A DNA stretch of 29,511 nt. It comes from JBBRUG01 sp038247995 (GTDB taxonomy: Bacteria > Chloroflexota > Chloroflexia > Chloroflexales > Chloroflexaceae). The position numbers and the translations under genes are program-made. Positions within the stretch are counted from its first letter, which is position 1. Each line of letters begins with the position of its first letter. The stretch lies in assembly GCA_038247995.1 (NCBI GenBank), contig JBBRUG010000028.1, positions 1 through 29,511 of the forward strand. Reading direction: 5' to 3'. The notes under the pieces were generated by a model. That model was given only the letters and a program-made list of their open reading frames with translations. It did no database searches and had not been told where the DNA came from. Shown here piece after piece: positions 1 to 8,844 of the stretch.

Positions 1-1391
1 CAGAGCGGGTAGAGGCTGAACGGCGTGAGGATGCGGATCGGGTTATGATCGTGTTGCGACCAGAAGAGGCCGGCTTTGGAATCGTAAAAATGCTCAATGA
101 TCCGGCGACCGAGCGCATCGGCACGGCCGCGCCAGAAGGTCGCCTCGCGCATGCGGCCCAGAATATGCGCCATCTTGCCGAGCGATTCCATCTGCAAACA
201 GAGGTAGGTGTTCAGGTCAACCGCCTCAACCGGCATGCCGACATCCCAGAGCGGGCTATCGTCGAGGCCGGACGAAAACGGGTGCGAGTACTGCACAATG
301 CCGTCGGCGTCGTCATCATTCAGGCCGAACCACCAGGAATTCCAGCGCACCAGCGGATCGTAGATATCGCGCAGCATGGCCAGATCGCCGGTCTGGTTGT
401 ACACATGCATAGCCACCCAGGCCGCAATCGGCGGCTTGGTAACGGCAGCGGCGATCGGGATCTCCAGCTTAGTAATCGTACCTTCGTCATACACGGCGTC
501 GGGGATCATGCCGTCGGGGAGCTGGTGATCGAGCATAAACTGGATCTGGTCGCTGGCGAGGCGCGGGTCGGTGTAGCGGAAGGCGAGCGCGTGAAAGTAG
601 TTGTCCCACTGCCATGCGCCGACATAATGGGCCTTGCTGGGGGCGACGCTCTCGCGGCGGAAGTGGCCGTAAGGGGCGAGGATGTTATTGCCGAGCACCC
701 ACCAGGCATAATAGTACTGGCTGCGCAGCGGCTCATCCACAGCCGGTACGGCGGCGAACCAGCGATGCCAGCGCTCTTCGGCGGCGGCCAACGCAACGCG
801 AAAGGGCTTCACGGTGCGCTCAAGGTCGAGGCCGGCCTGAATATGCAGCGTAATCGCGGCATCGAGATCGCCCTGCGCCGTGAGGGTTACAGCGTAGCCG
901 TTACCGGTATGCTCGATGCTATTCAGCACGAGTTCGCCGTTGGTTGAATACGAGCAGTTGCGCACACTCTTAAACTCGCCGCCGTGGCCGTCGGGGCGCG
1001 CCAGGTCGGGCACGACGGTGAAGCGAATGCCGCTCGCGACGCCGGCGGGCAGGCCGATGCTCAGCGTCCGGCCATCCTGAAAGATCAGCCGGAACTCGCC
1101 GATGGGGGTCTGAAAGATCAGTGCGTGGGGATACGTCGTCACCTCAAACGGCAGCGCCTGGCCATCGCCGTCGACCAGGCGCAACTGCGGGATGAACGGC
1201 GGGCGCTGACGATAGGCCGAAAGGCCCGGCGTGACAGCCGTAAGACGTTCGGCGAGCTTGAGATAGAGCGTGTCGGGAAAGCGCGGTTCCTGGTACAACA
1301 GCAGCCGCGAACCGCGGTCACTGAAGGGGATCCGGGTGAGATTGATGCGGTTCTCAAGCGCCAGTAGGTATGGCGAAGCAGGAACGTACAT
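1..1391 (-). CDS. GH63-like (alpha/alpha)6-barrel glycosidase, 3' end cut by window edge
   Basis: I translated this frame directly; it is open from an ATG at 1391 to the window edge, giving 463 residues with no stop. The N-terminal ~200 residues look like a beta-rich domain. The rest resembles the catalytic barrel of the trehalase/GH63 group: AWQWDNYFHALAF at about residues 259-271 corresponds to the tryptophan-aspartate signature, and SGLDDSPLWD at about 374-383 matches the segment that holds the catalytic acid aspartate in GH37/GH63 enzymes. The catalytic base glutamate should lie in the missing C-terminal part. There is no signal peptide, so the protein is probably cytoplasmic and may act on alpha-glucosides, mannosylglycerate-like solutes or oligosaccharides; the substrate cannot be read from sequence. 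A GGAG stretch lies about 10 nt before the ATG. The gene is divergent from the downstream ligase. Family assignment is fairly sure, specificity is not. Confidence 0.75.
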   Translation of the reverse strand, partial: MYVPASPYLLALENRINLTRIPFSDRGSRLLLYQEPRFPDTLYLKLAERLTAVTPGLSAYRQRPPFIPQLRLVDGDGQALPFEVTTYPHALIFQTPIGEFRLIFQDGRTLSIGLPAGVASGIRFTVVPDLARPDGHGGEFKSVRNCSYSTNGELVLNSIEHTGNGYAVTLTAQGDLDAAITLHIQAGLDLERTVKPFRVALAAAEERWHRWFAAVPAVDEPLRSQYYYAWWVLGNNILAPYGHFRRESVAPSKAHYVGAWQWDNYFHALAFRYTDPRLASDQIQFMLDHQLPDGMIPDAVYDEGTITKLEIPIAAAVTKPPIAAWVAMHVYNQTGDLAMLRDIYDPLVRWNSWWFGLNDDDADGIVQYSHPFSSGLDDSPLWDVGMPVEAVDLNTYLCLQMESLGKMAHILGRMREATFWRGRADALGRRIIEHFYDSKAGLFWSQHDHNPIRILTPFSLYPL

Positions 1392-1523
1392 CGAACGGTA
1401 TCTCCACTGGAGCGGGCGGGAAGAAGCAGACAACCGGCGGCAGGTGAGGGTGCAATAGGTCCTGCGCTGCCGGTATTGTAGCATCTTTGCTCGCCCGCTG
1501 GCGCGCGCCGCTGCTTGATTTCT

Positions 1524-1551
1524 GAATCCTGAATCCTGAATCCTGAATTCT
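1524..1551. repeat. Tandem heptamer array, (GAATCCT)3 + GAATTCT
   Basis: Four consecutive 7-nt units lie between the divergent glycosidase and ligase genes. The array ends 4 nt before a TATAAT box and occupies the place where a -35 element would sit. The same heptamer recurs at 19167-19209 and, inverted, at 21687-21700. Confidence 0.9.
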
Positions 1552-1555
1552 GTCC

Positions 1556-1561
1556 TATAAT
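1556..1561 (+). promoter_or_regulatory. -10 box TATAAT for the YbdK-type ligase
   Basis: A perfect TATAAT lies 54 nt upstream of the GTG start at 1616. No good -35 hexamer is present; the heptamer array fills that position. Assigned by consensus only. Confidence 0.45.
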
Positions 1562-1615
1562 ACCTTTACCCCAACGGGCGCAACCATAACCAATAACCGA
1601 GCGAGGGAGAGGGCT

Positions 1616-2764
<1,149 letters not shown>

Positions 2765-2769
2765 GGCGA

Positions 2770-2791
2770 GGGCGGGCGTGGTTTCCCGCCC
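2770..2791 (+). terminator. Stem-loop after the ligase gene
   Basis: GGGCGGG pairs with CCCGCCC across an 8-nt loop, 5 nt after the stop codon. There is no T-run, so it may be a 3'-end protecting hairpin rather than a classical intrinsic terminator. Confidence 0.45.
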
Positions 2792-2798
2792 CACGCTG

Positions 2799-2807
2799 TG
2801 CTATACT
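2799..2807 (+). promoter_or_regulatory. Extended -10 promoter TGCTATACT for the acyl-CoA dehydrogenase
   Basis: TG-N-TATACT lies 49 nt upstream of the ATG at 2856. The -35 is poor, as expected for an extended -10. The same TGCTATACT string occurs before the thioredoxin gene at 12079. Confidence 0.5.
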
Positions 2808-2855
2808 TGTGGCATATTTCACCGGCGGTTATCCTAACGGCTCATGGAGGCGAAG

Positions 2856-4004
2856 ATGCACTTTGAGCTGACTGAAGAACAAGCATTGATTCGGCGCACC
2901 GTTCGCGAGTTCGCCGAAAAAGAGATCGCGCCGCTGGCGCGCCATACCGACGAAACCGGCGCGTTCCCGGAGCGTGTTTTTGCCCAGATGGGCCGACTCG
3001 GGTTGATGGGTTTACCCTTTCCTGAGGAGTATGGCGGCGCGGGTGTTGATAGTATCAGCACCGCGATTGCGATCGAGGAAGTGGCGCGGGCCTGCGGATC
3101 GACGGCGCTTGCCTATGCGGCGCACCTGGGGTTGGGCAGCGCGCCGATCGCGATGTTCGGCACCCCTGAGCAGAAAGAACGCTTTCTGAAGCCCGCCGCG
3201 ACTGGCGCGTGTCTCGGCGCGTTCGGCCTGACCGAGCCGCATGCCGGCTCCGATGCCGGGGCCACCCGCACGACGGCCGTGCTCGACGGCGATAGCTGGG
3301 TGATCAATGGCAGCAAGATGTGGATCACCAATGCGCCAATCGCCGGCCATATCATTGTGACGGCGGTAACCGACAAGGCCAAGGGCAAAAAGGGGATCAG
3401 CGCAATTATCGTGCCCCGCGATACGCCCGGCATGACCTTTGGTAAGCACGAGCCGAAGATGGGTTTGCGCGGCTCGGTAAGCACGTCAATCAGTTTCAGT
3501 GATGTGCGTGTGCCGCAAGCGAACCTGCTCGGCGAGCGTGGACACGGCTTTATTCAGTTCCTCCAGGTGCTCGACGGCGGGCGCGTCGGGATCGGCGCAA
3601 TGGCGATCGGCCTGGCGCAGGCCGCATTCGAGGCCGCCGTGACGTACGCCCGCGAACGGGAGGCGTTCGGCAAGCCGATCGGCGCCCATCAGTCGGTGGC
3701 AAACCTGATCGCAGATATGGAAGTGGGCCTGGAAGCCTCGCGTACGCTGGTCTACCGCGCTGCCTGGCTGAAGGATCAGGGTCGTCCATACAGCAAAGAG
3801 GCGGCAGTGGCCAAACTCTACGCCTCCGAGGCTTCTGAGCGAATCTGCCGTGATGCGATTCAGGTCTTCGGTGGTTATGGCTACAGCCAGGAATTTCCCG
3901 TCGAACGGTTGTACCGCGACACACGCCTGCTCACGATCGGCGAGGGCACTTCCGAAATCTTGCGTAGTGTAATCGCGCACAGTATATTAGGCTTGAAAGG
4001 GTGA
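2856..4004 (+). CDS. Acyl-CoA dehydrogenase (short/medium-chain type)
   Basis: The 382-aa FAD enzyme would oxidise an acyl-CoA to the trans-2-enoyl-CoA and pass electrons to ETF. Start choice: an ATG at 2844 exists, but its own bases form GGAGG (2846-2850), an ideal ribosome-binding site 5 nt before ATG 2856, and family members start MxFELTEEQ as here. Visible motifs are FGLTEPHAGSDAG (flavin and substrate binding), KMWITNA, the GGRVGIGAMAIGLAQ region, IQVFGGYGYSQEFPVERLYRD, and TIGEGTSEILR, where Glu363 is at the position of the catalytic base of medium- and short-chain enzymes (isovaleryl-CoA dehydrogenases use a different position). This favours a butyryl/short-chain or 2-methylacyl specificity, but the exact substrate is not determined. 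No ETF or hydratase gene is adjacent. Confidence 0.92.
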   Translation: MHFELTEEQALIRRTVREFAEKEIAPLARHTDETGAFPERVFAQMGRLGLMGLPFPEEYGGAGVDSISTAIAIEEVARACGSTALAYAAHLGLGSAPIAMFGTPEQKERFLKPAATGACLGAFGLTEPHAGSDAGATRTTAVLDGDSWVINGSKMWITNAPIAGHIIVTAVTDKAKGKKGISAIIVPRDTPGMTFGKHEPKMGLRGSVSTSISFSDVRVPQANLLGERGHGFIQFLQVLDGGRVGIGAMAIGLAQAAFEAAVTYAREREAFGKPIGAHQSVANLIADMEVGLEASRTLVYRAAWLKDQGRPYSKEAAVAKLYASEASERICRDAIQVFGGYGYSQEFPVERLYRDTRLLTIGEGTSEILRSVIAHSILGLKG

Positions 4005-4070
4005 GCGGTGCGGGAATATAAGCCTGTCATCCTATCACCGGATTGAACTGGGAACTGTTAGACTGACACC

Positions 4071-4697
4071 ATGAGTATCACGACAGCAACGCTGCTTAAT
4101 TGGTTACGTCATGCCGCTGAGTTAATCCACGCCCAGCGCGATCACCTTACGGCGCTCGATGCGGCGATCGGCGATGCCGATCACGGAGCAAATCTCGACC
4201 GGGGTTTTGCAGCGGTTGTCGATGCATTGGCAGGTCAGGAGCAGGCTGATGCCGGTGCGCTGCTTAAGGCCGTAGGTATGCGCCTGATCTCCACTGTAGG
4301 CGGTGCAAGTGGGCCGCTGTACGGCACGGCTTTCCGGCGGGCGGGAAAGACGCTGGAAGGGTATTTTGAGCTTAGCGGCGCCGATCTCCTGCGTGCGTTG
4401 CGCGCCTTCGCCGACGGCGTCATGACGGTGGGCAAGGCCGAACCCGGCGATAAAACGATGGTTGATGCGTTGGTGCCGGCGGTTGATGCATTGGAATACG
4501 CTCTAGAGGCCGGCAGTCCGCTTGATGTAGCGCTCCGCAGCGCAGCTGAAGCCGCCCATGTCGGCGCTGTCGCGACAATTCCCATCATCGCTCGTCGCGG
4601 TCGCGCCTCGTATCTGGGTGAGCGCTCGATCGGTCATCAGGATCCAGGGGCGACGTCGGCGGCGTTGCTGCTGCAAGCACTGGCCGATGTGGTTTAG
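4071..4697 (+). CDS. dhaL: Dihydroxyacetone kinase-type DhaL subunit (ADP-binding)
   Basis: The 208-aa protein matches the length of E. coli DhaL (about 210). It has LDAAIGDADHGANLDRG (30-45, the Asp residues coordinating Mg-ADP), STVGGASGPLYG (74-85), PGDKTMVDALVPA, and RRGRASYLGERSIGHQDPGATSA near the C-terminus. In PEP-dependent dihydroxyacetone kinases, DhaL carries a bound ADP that is phosphorylated by DhaM and donates to dihydroxyacetone held on DhaK. The start ATG at 4071 has no recognisable Shine-Dalgarno sequence, so a leaderless or weakly translated message is possible. The enzyme I gene follows after 9 nt, clearly the same operon. DhaK and a DhaM phosphocarrier are absent here, so the acceptor sugar or protein is unknown. 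Confidence 0.9.
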   Translation: MSITTATLLNWLRHAAELIHAQRDHLTALDAAIGDADHGANLDRGFAAVVDALAGQEQADAGALLKAVGMRLISTVGGASGPLYGTAFRRAGKTLEGYFELSGADLLRALRAFADGVMTVGKAEPGDKTMVDALVPAVDALEYALEAGSPLDVALRSAAEAAHVGAVATIPIIARRGRASYLGERSIGHQDPGATSAALLLQALADVV

Positions 4698-4706
4698 GAA
4701 AGAGCC

Positions 4707-6425
4707 ATGACAAATCGTACGCTTCATGGTCGCGCAGCCGCGCCGGGTATTGCGATCGGGCCGGTCGTTATCGTTCGCCTGGAGGCGCCCAGCGCTAGCC
4801 CCGCAGGCCCGCCTGATGTCGAGTTGGCCCGTCTCGCTACGGCGCTTGCCGCTGCCGATGTGGCCACGGCCCAACTTGAGGCGCGTCTGACCGCCGCCGG
4901 AAAGGTGGAAGAGGCCGAAATCTTCACCGCCCATCGGATGCTGCTTGCCGATCCGGGTCTGCGTGATCGGGCCGCAGAGTTGATCACCGCAGCCGGCCGG
5001 AGCGCCGGGGCTGCGATCGGCGCTGCTGCGGAAGAACAGGCCGTGGAATTGCTTGCGCTCGGCGATGAATACCTCGCCGCTCGCGCCGCCGATGTACGCG
5101 ACGTTGCGGCGCAGGTGCAACGAGCGCTCAGTGGCGCCCAAAGTCTTGGCGAACGCATCCATGCACCGTCGGTGGTGTTTGCCCACGATCTCGGCCCTTC
5201 CGATCTGGCTGGTGTGCCTGCCGAGCGCCTGCTCGGTTTTGCCCTGGCGGCCGGCGGCCTCACGGCGCACACCACAATTTTGGCCCGCGCACTGGGCGTG
5301 CCGGCGGTAGTGGGTGTGGGCGAGGCACTGCTCACGGCAACCGAAGATGGTTTGCCGGTGGCGCTTGACGGCGGTACGGGCGCGGTTCAGATTGCGCCGG
5401 AGCCGGCCGTATTAGCGCAATTGCGCGCCGCGCAGCGTGCTCAGGCCGCCGAACGCGAGGCCAGTCGTGCTGAAGTAAACTTGCCCAGCGTTACCCGCGA
5501 TGGGCACCAGGTTCTGCTTATGGCTAACGCCTCAACGCCGATCGAGGCACGCGCCGCCCACGAGTGGGGCGCACAGGGCGTGGGCTTGCTGCGCACCGAA
5601 TTGCTCTTTCTCGATCGGGTTGATCTGCCCGATGAAGCGGAACAGCTTGCACTCTACAGCGCCGTGGCGGCTGAATTGCCCGGCCTGCCGATTACAGTGC
5701 GAACGCTCGATGTTGGCGGCGATAAGCATCTGCCGGCGTTCCCTTTGCCCAAAGAAGACAATCCGTTCCTTGGCTGGCGCGGGCTGCGCATCGGTCTGAG
5801 CCAACCCGAGATCCTGCTGCCGCAGTTGCGGGCGCTGCTGCGCGCCGGGGCCGACGCCGATGTGCGGATTATGTTGCCTATGGTCTCGACGCTGGATGAA
5901 CTGCGCCGCGCTCGCGCCTTGCTCGAAGCGGCGCGTGCCGAGCTTGCCGCCGCCGGGATCGCCCACGCAGCCGAACCAAAGCTCGGCATCATGATCGAGG
6001 TGCCGGCGGCGGCGCTGAATGCCGAAGCGCTTGCCCGCGAAGCCGACTTCTTCAGCATCGGTACGAATGACCTTACTCAGTACACGCTCGCCTGCGATCG
6101 GACGAACAGCCGGGTGGCTGAGTTGTACCAGCCGCTCGACCCAGCCGTCTTACGCCTGATTAGTATGACCTGTGCAGCGGCTCATCGCCATGGGCGCCAC
6201 GTGGCAGTGTGTGGCGAGTTAGGCGGCGATCCGCAGGCAACGGCCCTTCTGATTGGTCTGGGCGTTGATGAACTGAGTTGCGCGCCGACAGGCTTGGCGC
6301 ACGTCCGCCGCGCTGTGCGGGCTACTGAACTACCCGCAGCCCGCCGCTTGGCCGAGGCGGCGCTGGAATGCAGCACGCATACTGAGGTGGCGGCGCTGCT
6401 GAAGCAGATGGGCGTGAAGGCATGA
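4707..6425 (+). CDS. ptsI: PTS enzyme I (PEP-protein phosphotransferase)
   Basis: The 572-aa protein is full length for enzyme I (E. coli 575). It opens with GRAAAPGIAIGP, the N-terminal domain carries GGLTAHTTILARALGVPAVVG with the phospho-accepting His187, and the C-terminal PEP-binding barrel carries GVGLLRTELLFLDR, RTLDVGGDKHLPAFPLPKEDNPFLGWRG, FFSIGTNDLTQYTLACDR and VCGELGGDP (active-site Cys). It takes phosphate from PEP and passes it to an HPr-like or DhaM-type carrier in the cytoplasm. AGGAAAGAG just before the ATG overlaps the end of dhaL, so the two genes are co-transcribed. The usual TSH active-site string is TAH here. The last codons lie in a degenerate period-7 repeat (6411-6440) that contains the stop codon. 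No HPr gene or HPr-like domain is visible. Confidence 0.93.
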   Translation: MTNRTLHGRAAAPGIAIGPVVIVRLEAPSASPAGPPDVELARLATALAAADVATAQLEARLTAAGKVEEAEIFTAHRMLLADPGLRDRAAELITAAGRSAGAAIGAAAEEQAVELLALGDEYLAARAADVRDVAAQVQRALSGAQSLGERIHAPSVVFAHDLGPSDLAGVPAERLLGFALAAGGLTAHTTILARALGVPAVVGVGEALLTATEDGLPVALDGGTGAVQIAPEPAVLAQLRAAQRAQAAEREASRAEVNLPSVTRDGHQVLLMANASTPIEARAAHEWGAQGVGLLRTELLFLDRVDLPDEAEQLALYSAVAAELPGLPITVRTLDVGGDKHLPAFPLPKEDNPFLGWRGLRIGLSQPEILLPQLRALLRAGADADVRIMLPMVSTLDELRRARALLEAARAELAAAGIAHAAEPKLGIMIEVPAAALNAEALAREADFFSIGTNDLTQYTLACDRTNSRVAELYQPLDPAVLRLISMTCAAAHRHGRHVAVCGELGGDPQATALLIGLGVDELSCAPTGLAHVRRAVRATELPAARRLAEAALECSTHTEVAALLKQMGVKA

Positions 6426-6440
6426 GGGCGTGAGGGCTGA
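6411..6440. repeat. Degenerate ~7-nt repeat spanning the ptsI stop codon
   Basis: Units GGCGTGA, AGGCATGA, GGGCGTGA and GGGCTGA follow each other; the second ends in the TGA stop codon (6423-6425). A related unit set lies at 27990-28017. Confidence 0.65.
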
Positions 6441-6741
6441 ACTATGCCTGGTACGCAGCGCCCGCGCAAATGCGCGAACACCCTGAAACCGGATGGCTTT
6501 TGTTCGCAATCCTCATTTCTGCGCACCTGTGCAGAGAGTATGGTACAATTCGACAGATGCATCGGGGTATACGTTACGGCAGCGCTACAATCCGCATTCT
6601 GCCGATGTGATCCACGCCCCACCCCCCAAAACGGGACTCCTTACCGCAAGCAGGAACACCTGTCGTGTCTGAAACAGGGGAGCTCTGTGTTCCCGGTTCT
6701 CAGTGCAGGCGATGCATCCTCCCGACCCTGAGGAATGAGGT
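6426..6741 (+). promoter_or_regulatory. 316-nt non-coding leader/promoter region before the sigma-factor gene
   Basis: No convincing gene is present. It starts with the tail of the repeat, then has a small CGCGCA/TGCGCG stem around 6468-6481, an extended -10 element TGGTACAAT at 6541-6549, and an imperfect stem-loop in which GGAACAC (6653-6659) pairs with GTGTTCC (6687-6693), with CCTGT (6659-6663) and ACAGG (6674-6678) forming an alternative or inner stem. If transcription starts near 6556, the sigma-factor mRNA has a leader of about 185 nt, long enough for post-transcriptional control. The sites are read by eye; no known riboswitch was recognised. Confidence 0.4.
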
Positions 6742-7932
6742 ATGTCGCAGACACCATCTGAAACTGCACGCCCAGCGGTGCAAGTTAACCCAACTGATAT
6801 TCAAGCGCTGATCGCCAAGGGGCGCGAGCGTGGTTACGTGGCACTCGAAGAGTTGCTCCTGATCGTTCCATCCTCTGATGAAGGGGGTGATGAGGCGATG
6901 GAAGTTGTGCAGTCTGCGCTGAATGAAGCTGGCGTGATTGTGCGCGATTCGACCGAGGAAGCCGCTGCTGAAGAAGAAACGCCGGTCGTGATCGACCTCG
7001 ATGAGGGGCTTTCCGATGCGCTGCTTGGCGATAGTGTGCGGCTCTACCTGCGCGAAATCGGTCAGGTAAAGCTGCTGTCGGCTGATCAGGAAAAACGCCT
7101 GGCCATGACGATCGAGAGCGGTCAGATAGCCCTGGCTAAGCTGAAGGAACTCCCGCCGGAAAGTAAAGAGGCGTTGGTTCTGCGTCGGGATGTCGAATTG
7201 GGGAATGACGCCCGTCAACAAATGGCGGCGGCCAATTTGCGCCTGGTAGTGAGCATTGCGAAGCGCTACCGCGATCGTGGCTTGCCTTTGCTCGATCTGA
7301 TCCAGGAAGGCAGCCTCGGCCTGTTACGCGCGATCGAAAAATTCGATCACGATAAGGGCTTTAAGTTCTCGACCTATGCAACTTGGTGGATCAAGCAGGC
7401 GCTCTCACGCGCCCTTGCCGATCAGTCGCGGCTGGTGCGCCTGCCGGTACACCTCGGCGAGACGCTCAATCGCATTCAGGCTGCTCGGCGCCAGCTCACG
7501 CAGACGCTTGGCCGTGAGCCAATCGATAAGGAACTGGCCGATGTGCTGAGCATGAGCGAGGATAAGCTGCGCGAACTGCGCCGCACTGCGCAAGATCCGG
7601 TCTCGTTGGCCACACCGGTGGGCGAAGAAGCCGATAGCACGCTGGCCGACTTCATCCCCGATCCGCACGCGCTCGACGCCGACGACGCCGCTGCCAGCGG
7701 GATGCTGCGCCAGCAGATCGCGACAGCACTCGATCAACTCACTGAACGTGAGCGGCGAGTGCTCGAATTGCGCTACGGCCTCACCGATGGCCAGCCGCGC
7801 ACCCTGGAAGAGGTTGGCAAGGCATTCGGGGTTACGCGCGAACGCGTACGCCAGATCGAGGTCAAGGCGCTGCGTAAGTTGCGCCACCCACGCCTGGGTA
7901 AGTTGCTCAAGGATTATCTGGATCAGATCTAA
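6742..7932 (+). CDS. RNA polymerase sigma-70 factor, primary (RpoD/SigA) type
   Basis: The 396-aa protein has the whole primary-sigma architecture: region 1.1-like residues 17-69, region 1.2 DSVRLYLREIGQVKLLS (97-113), region 2.1-2.2 AAANLRLVVSIAKRYRDRGLPLLDLIQEGSLGLLRAIEKFD (162-202), region 2.3-2.4 FSTYATWWIKQALSRALADQSRLVRLPVH (209-237), region 3 to residue ~285, a region 3.2 finger containing STLADFIPD (299-307), and the region 4.2 helix-turn-helix TLEEVGKAFGVTRERVRQIEVKALRKLRHP (354-383). It recruits RNA polymerase to -10/-35 promoters. Region 2.4 reads QALSRALADQSRLVRLPVH rather than the common QAITRAIADQARTIRIPVH, so it could be one of several SigA paralogues rather than the essential housekeeping factor. 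It is monocistronic, with its own promoter region and a strong terminator directly after the stop. Confidence 0.93.
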   Translation: MSQTPSETARPAVQVNPTDIQALIAKGRERGYVALEELLLIVPSSDEGGDEAMEVVQSALNEAGVIVRDSTEEAAAEEETPVVIDLDEGLSDALLGDSVRLYLREIGQVKLLSADQEKRLAMTIESGQIALAKLKELPPESKEALVLRRDVELGNDARQQMAAANLRLVVSIAKRYRDRGLPLLDLIQEGSLGLLRAIEKFDHDKGFKFSTYATWWIKQALSRALADQSRLVRLPVHLGETLNRIQAARRQLTQTLGREPIDKELADVLSMSEDKLRELRRTAQDPVSLATPVGEEADSTLADFIPDPHALDADDAAASGMLRQQIATALDQLTERERRVLELRYGLTDGQPRTLEEVGKAFGVTRERVRQIEVKALRKLRHPRLGKLLKDYLDQI

Positions 7933-7946
7933 TCCTCAGCGGAACA

Positions 7947-7984
7947 AAAAAGCCCCTGGACGGCGCGCCGTCCAGGGGCTTTTT
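7947..7984. terminator. Bidirectional rho-independent terminator
   Basis: A perfect 38-bp inverted repeat: AAAAA, then GCCCCTGGACGGC, a GCGC-type centre, the complementary arm, and TTTTT. It serves both the sigma-factor gene (+) and the convergent slipin gene (-), whose stop codons lie within about 15 nt on either side. Confidence 0.95.
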
Positions 7985-7994
7985 GATTCAATTC

Positions 7995-8828
7995 CTACTC
8001 CAGGCGGCGGGTTTCGGCGGGATGCACATCGGAAGTATGGGCAACCGTGCCATTATCCACAACGGTTTTCACGGTATCCATGAACGGCCGGATTGTGTCA
8101 ATCGGCAGCGGGAAAATAATCGTGCTGTTCTTCTCCACCGAGATCTCCGAAAGGGTCTGGAGATAGCGCAGTTGGAGCGTCATTGGTGATGCGGCCATAA
8201 TGTCGGCGGCCTGAGCCAGCGTCTTCGAGGCCTGAAACTCGCCCTCGGCGTGGATCAGCTTAGCCCGCTTCTCACGCTCGGCCTCGGCCTGCTTGGCCAT
8301 CGCGCGCTGCATGTTCTGCGGCAGTTCTACGTCCTTCACCTCAACGATCGTCACCTTGATGCCCCACGGCTCCGTCTGCTCATCGATAATCTGCTGGAGC
8401 TTCTGGTTGATCTTATCGCGCTGCGCCAGCAGGTCGTCGAGTTCACCCTGGCCGACAACACTGCGGAGCGTGGTCTGAGCAATCTGCATTGTTGCACGGA
8501 TGTAATCCATCACCTTGGTAACCGCCCAGTTCGGGTTAATCACCTGGAAATAGAGTACGGCATTAACTTTGATCGTCACGTTGTCGAGCGTGATCACCTC
8601 TTGGGCCGGCACGTCCATCGTGATTACGCGCTGATCGACGCGTACCATACGTTCAAACACCGGGATGACAAAGAACAGTCCCGGCCCGCGCGCACCCATG
8701 AGCCGACCCAGGCGAAAGATTACGCCGCGTTCGTATTCAGGCACGATCTTAATTGAGGATAGCACCACCATCAACGCGACAAAAGCCAGCAATGCTATAC
8801 AAGCGAAAATAACTAATCCACCATTCAT
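7995..8828 (-). CDS. SPFH/Band 7 slipin (stomatin-like membrane protein)
   Basis: The 277-aa protein has one N-terminal membrane segment (about residues 3-24), then the Band 7 domain beginning SSIKIVPEYERGVIFRLGRLMGARGPGLFFVIPVFERMVRVDQR, and a charged helical stretch MAKQAEAEREKRAKLIHAEGEFQASKTLAQAADIM, the classic coiled-coil of slipins. Such proteins form oligomeric scaffolds in the membrane and partner with NfeD proteases. AGGAG lies 7 nt before ATG 8828 but only 4 nt before the in-frame GTG at 8831, so ATG 8828 is preferred. It is the second gene of an operon 16 nt after nfeD, the standard pairing for this family, and ends at the shared terminator. Confidence 0.92.
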   Translation of the reverse strand: MNGGLVIFACIALLAFVALMVVLSSIKIVPEYERGVIFRLGRLMGARGPGLFFVIPVFERMVRVDQRVITMDVPAQEVITLDNVTIKVNAVLYFQVINPNWAVTKVMDYIRATMQIAQTTLRSVVGQGELDDLLAQRDKINQKLQQIIDEQTEPWGIKVTIVEVKDVELPQNMQRAMAKQAEAEREKRAKLIHAEGEFQASKTLAQAADIMAASPMTLQLRYLQTLSEISVEKNSTIIFPLPIDTIRPFMDTVKTVVDNGTVAHTSDVHPAETRRLE

Positions 8829-8844
8829 CACAACACTCCTTCAA

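Noticed and set aside
45..947. 300-codon open frame on the + strand
   Set aside because: It is the antisense shadow of the glycosidase gene on the minus strand, which has family motifs and runs open to the window edge.
6444..6731. 95-codon open frame in the gap before the sigma-factor gene
   Set aside because: No ribosome-binding site and no recognisable domain; it is rich in Cys, Pro and Ser and covers the predicted promoter and leader stem.
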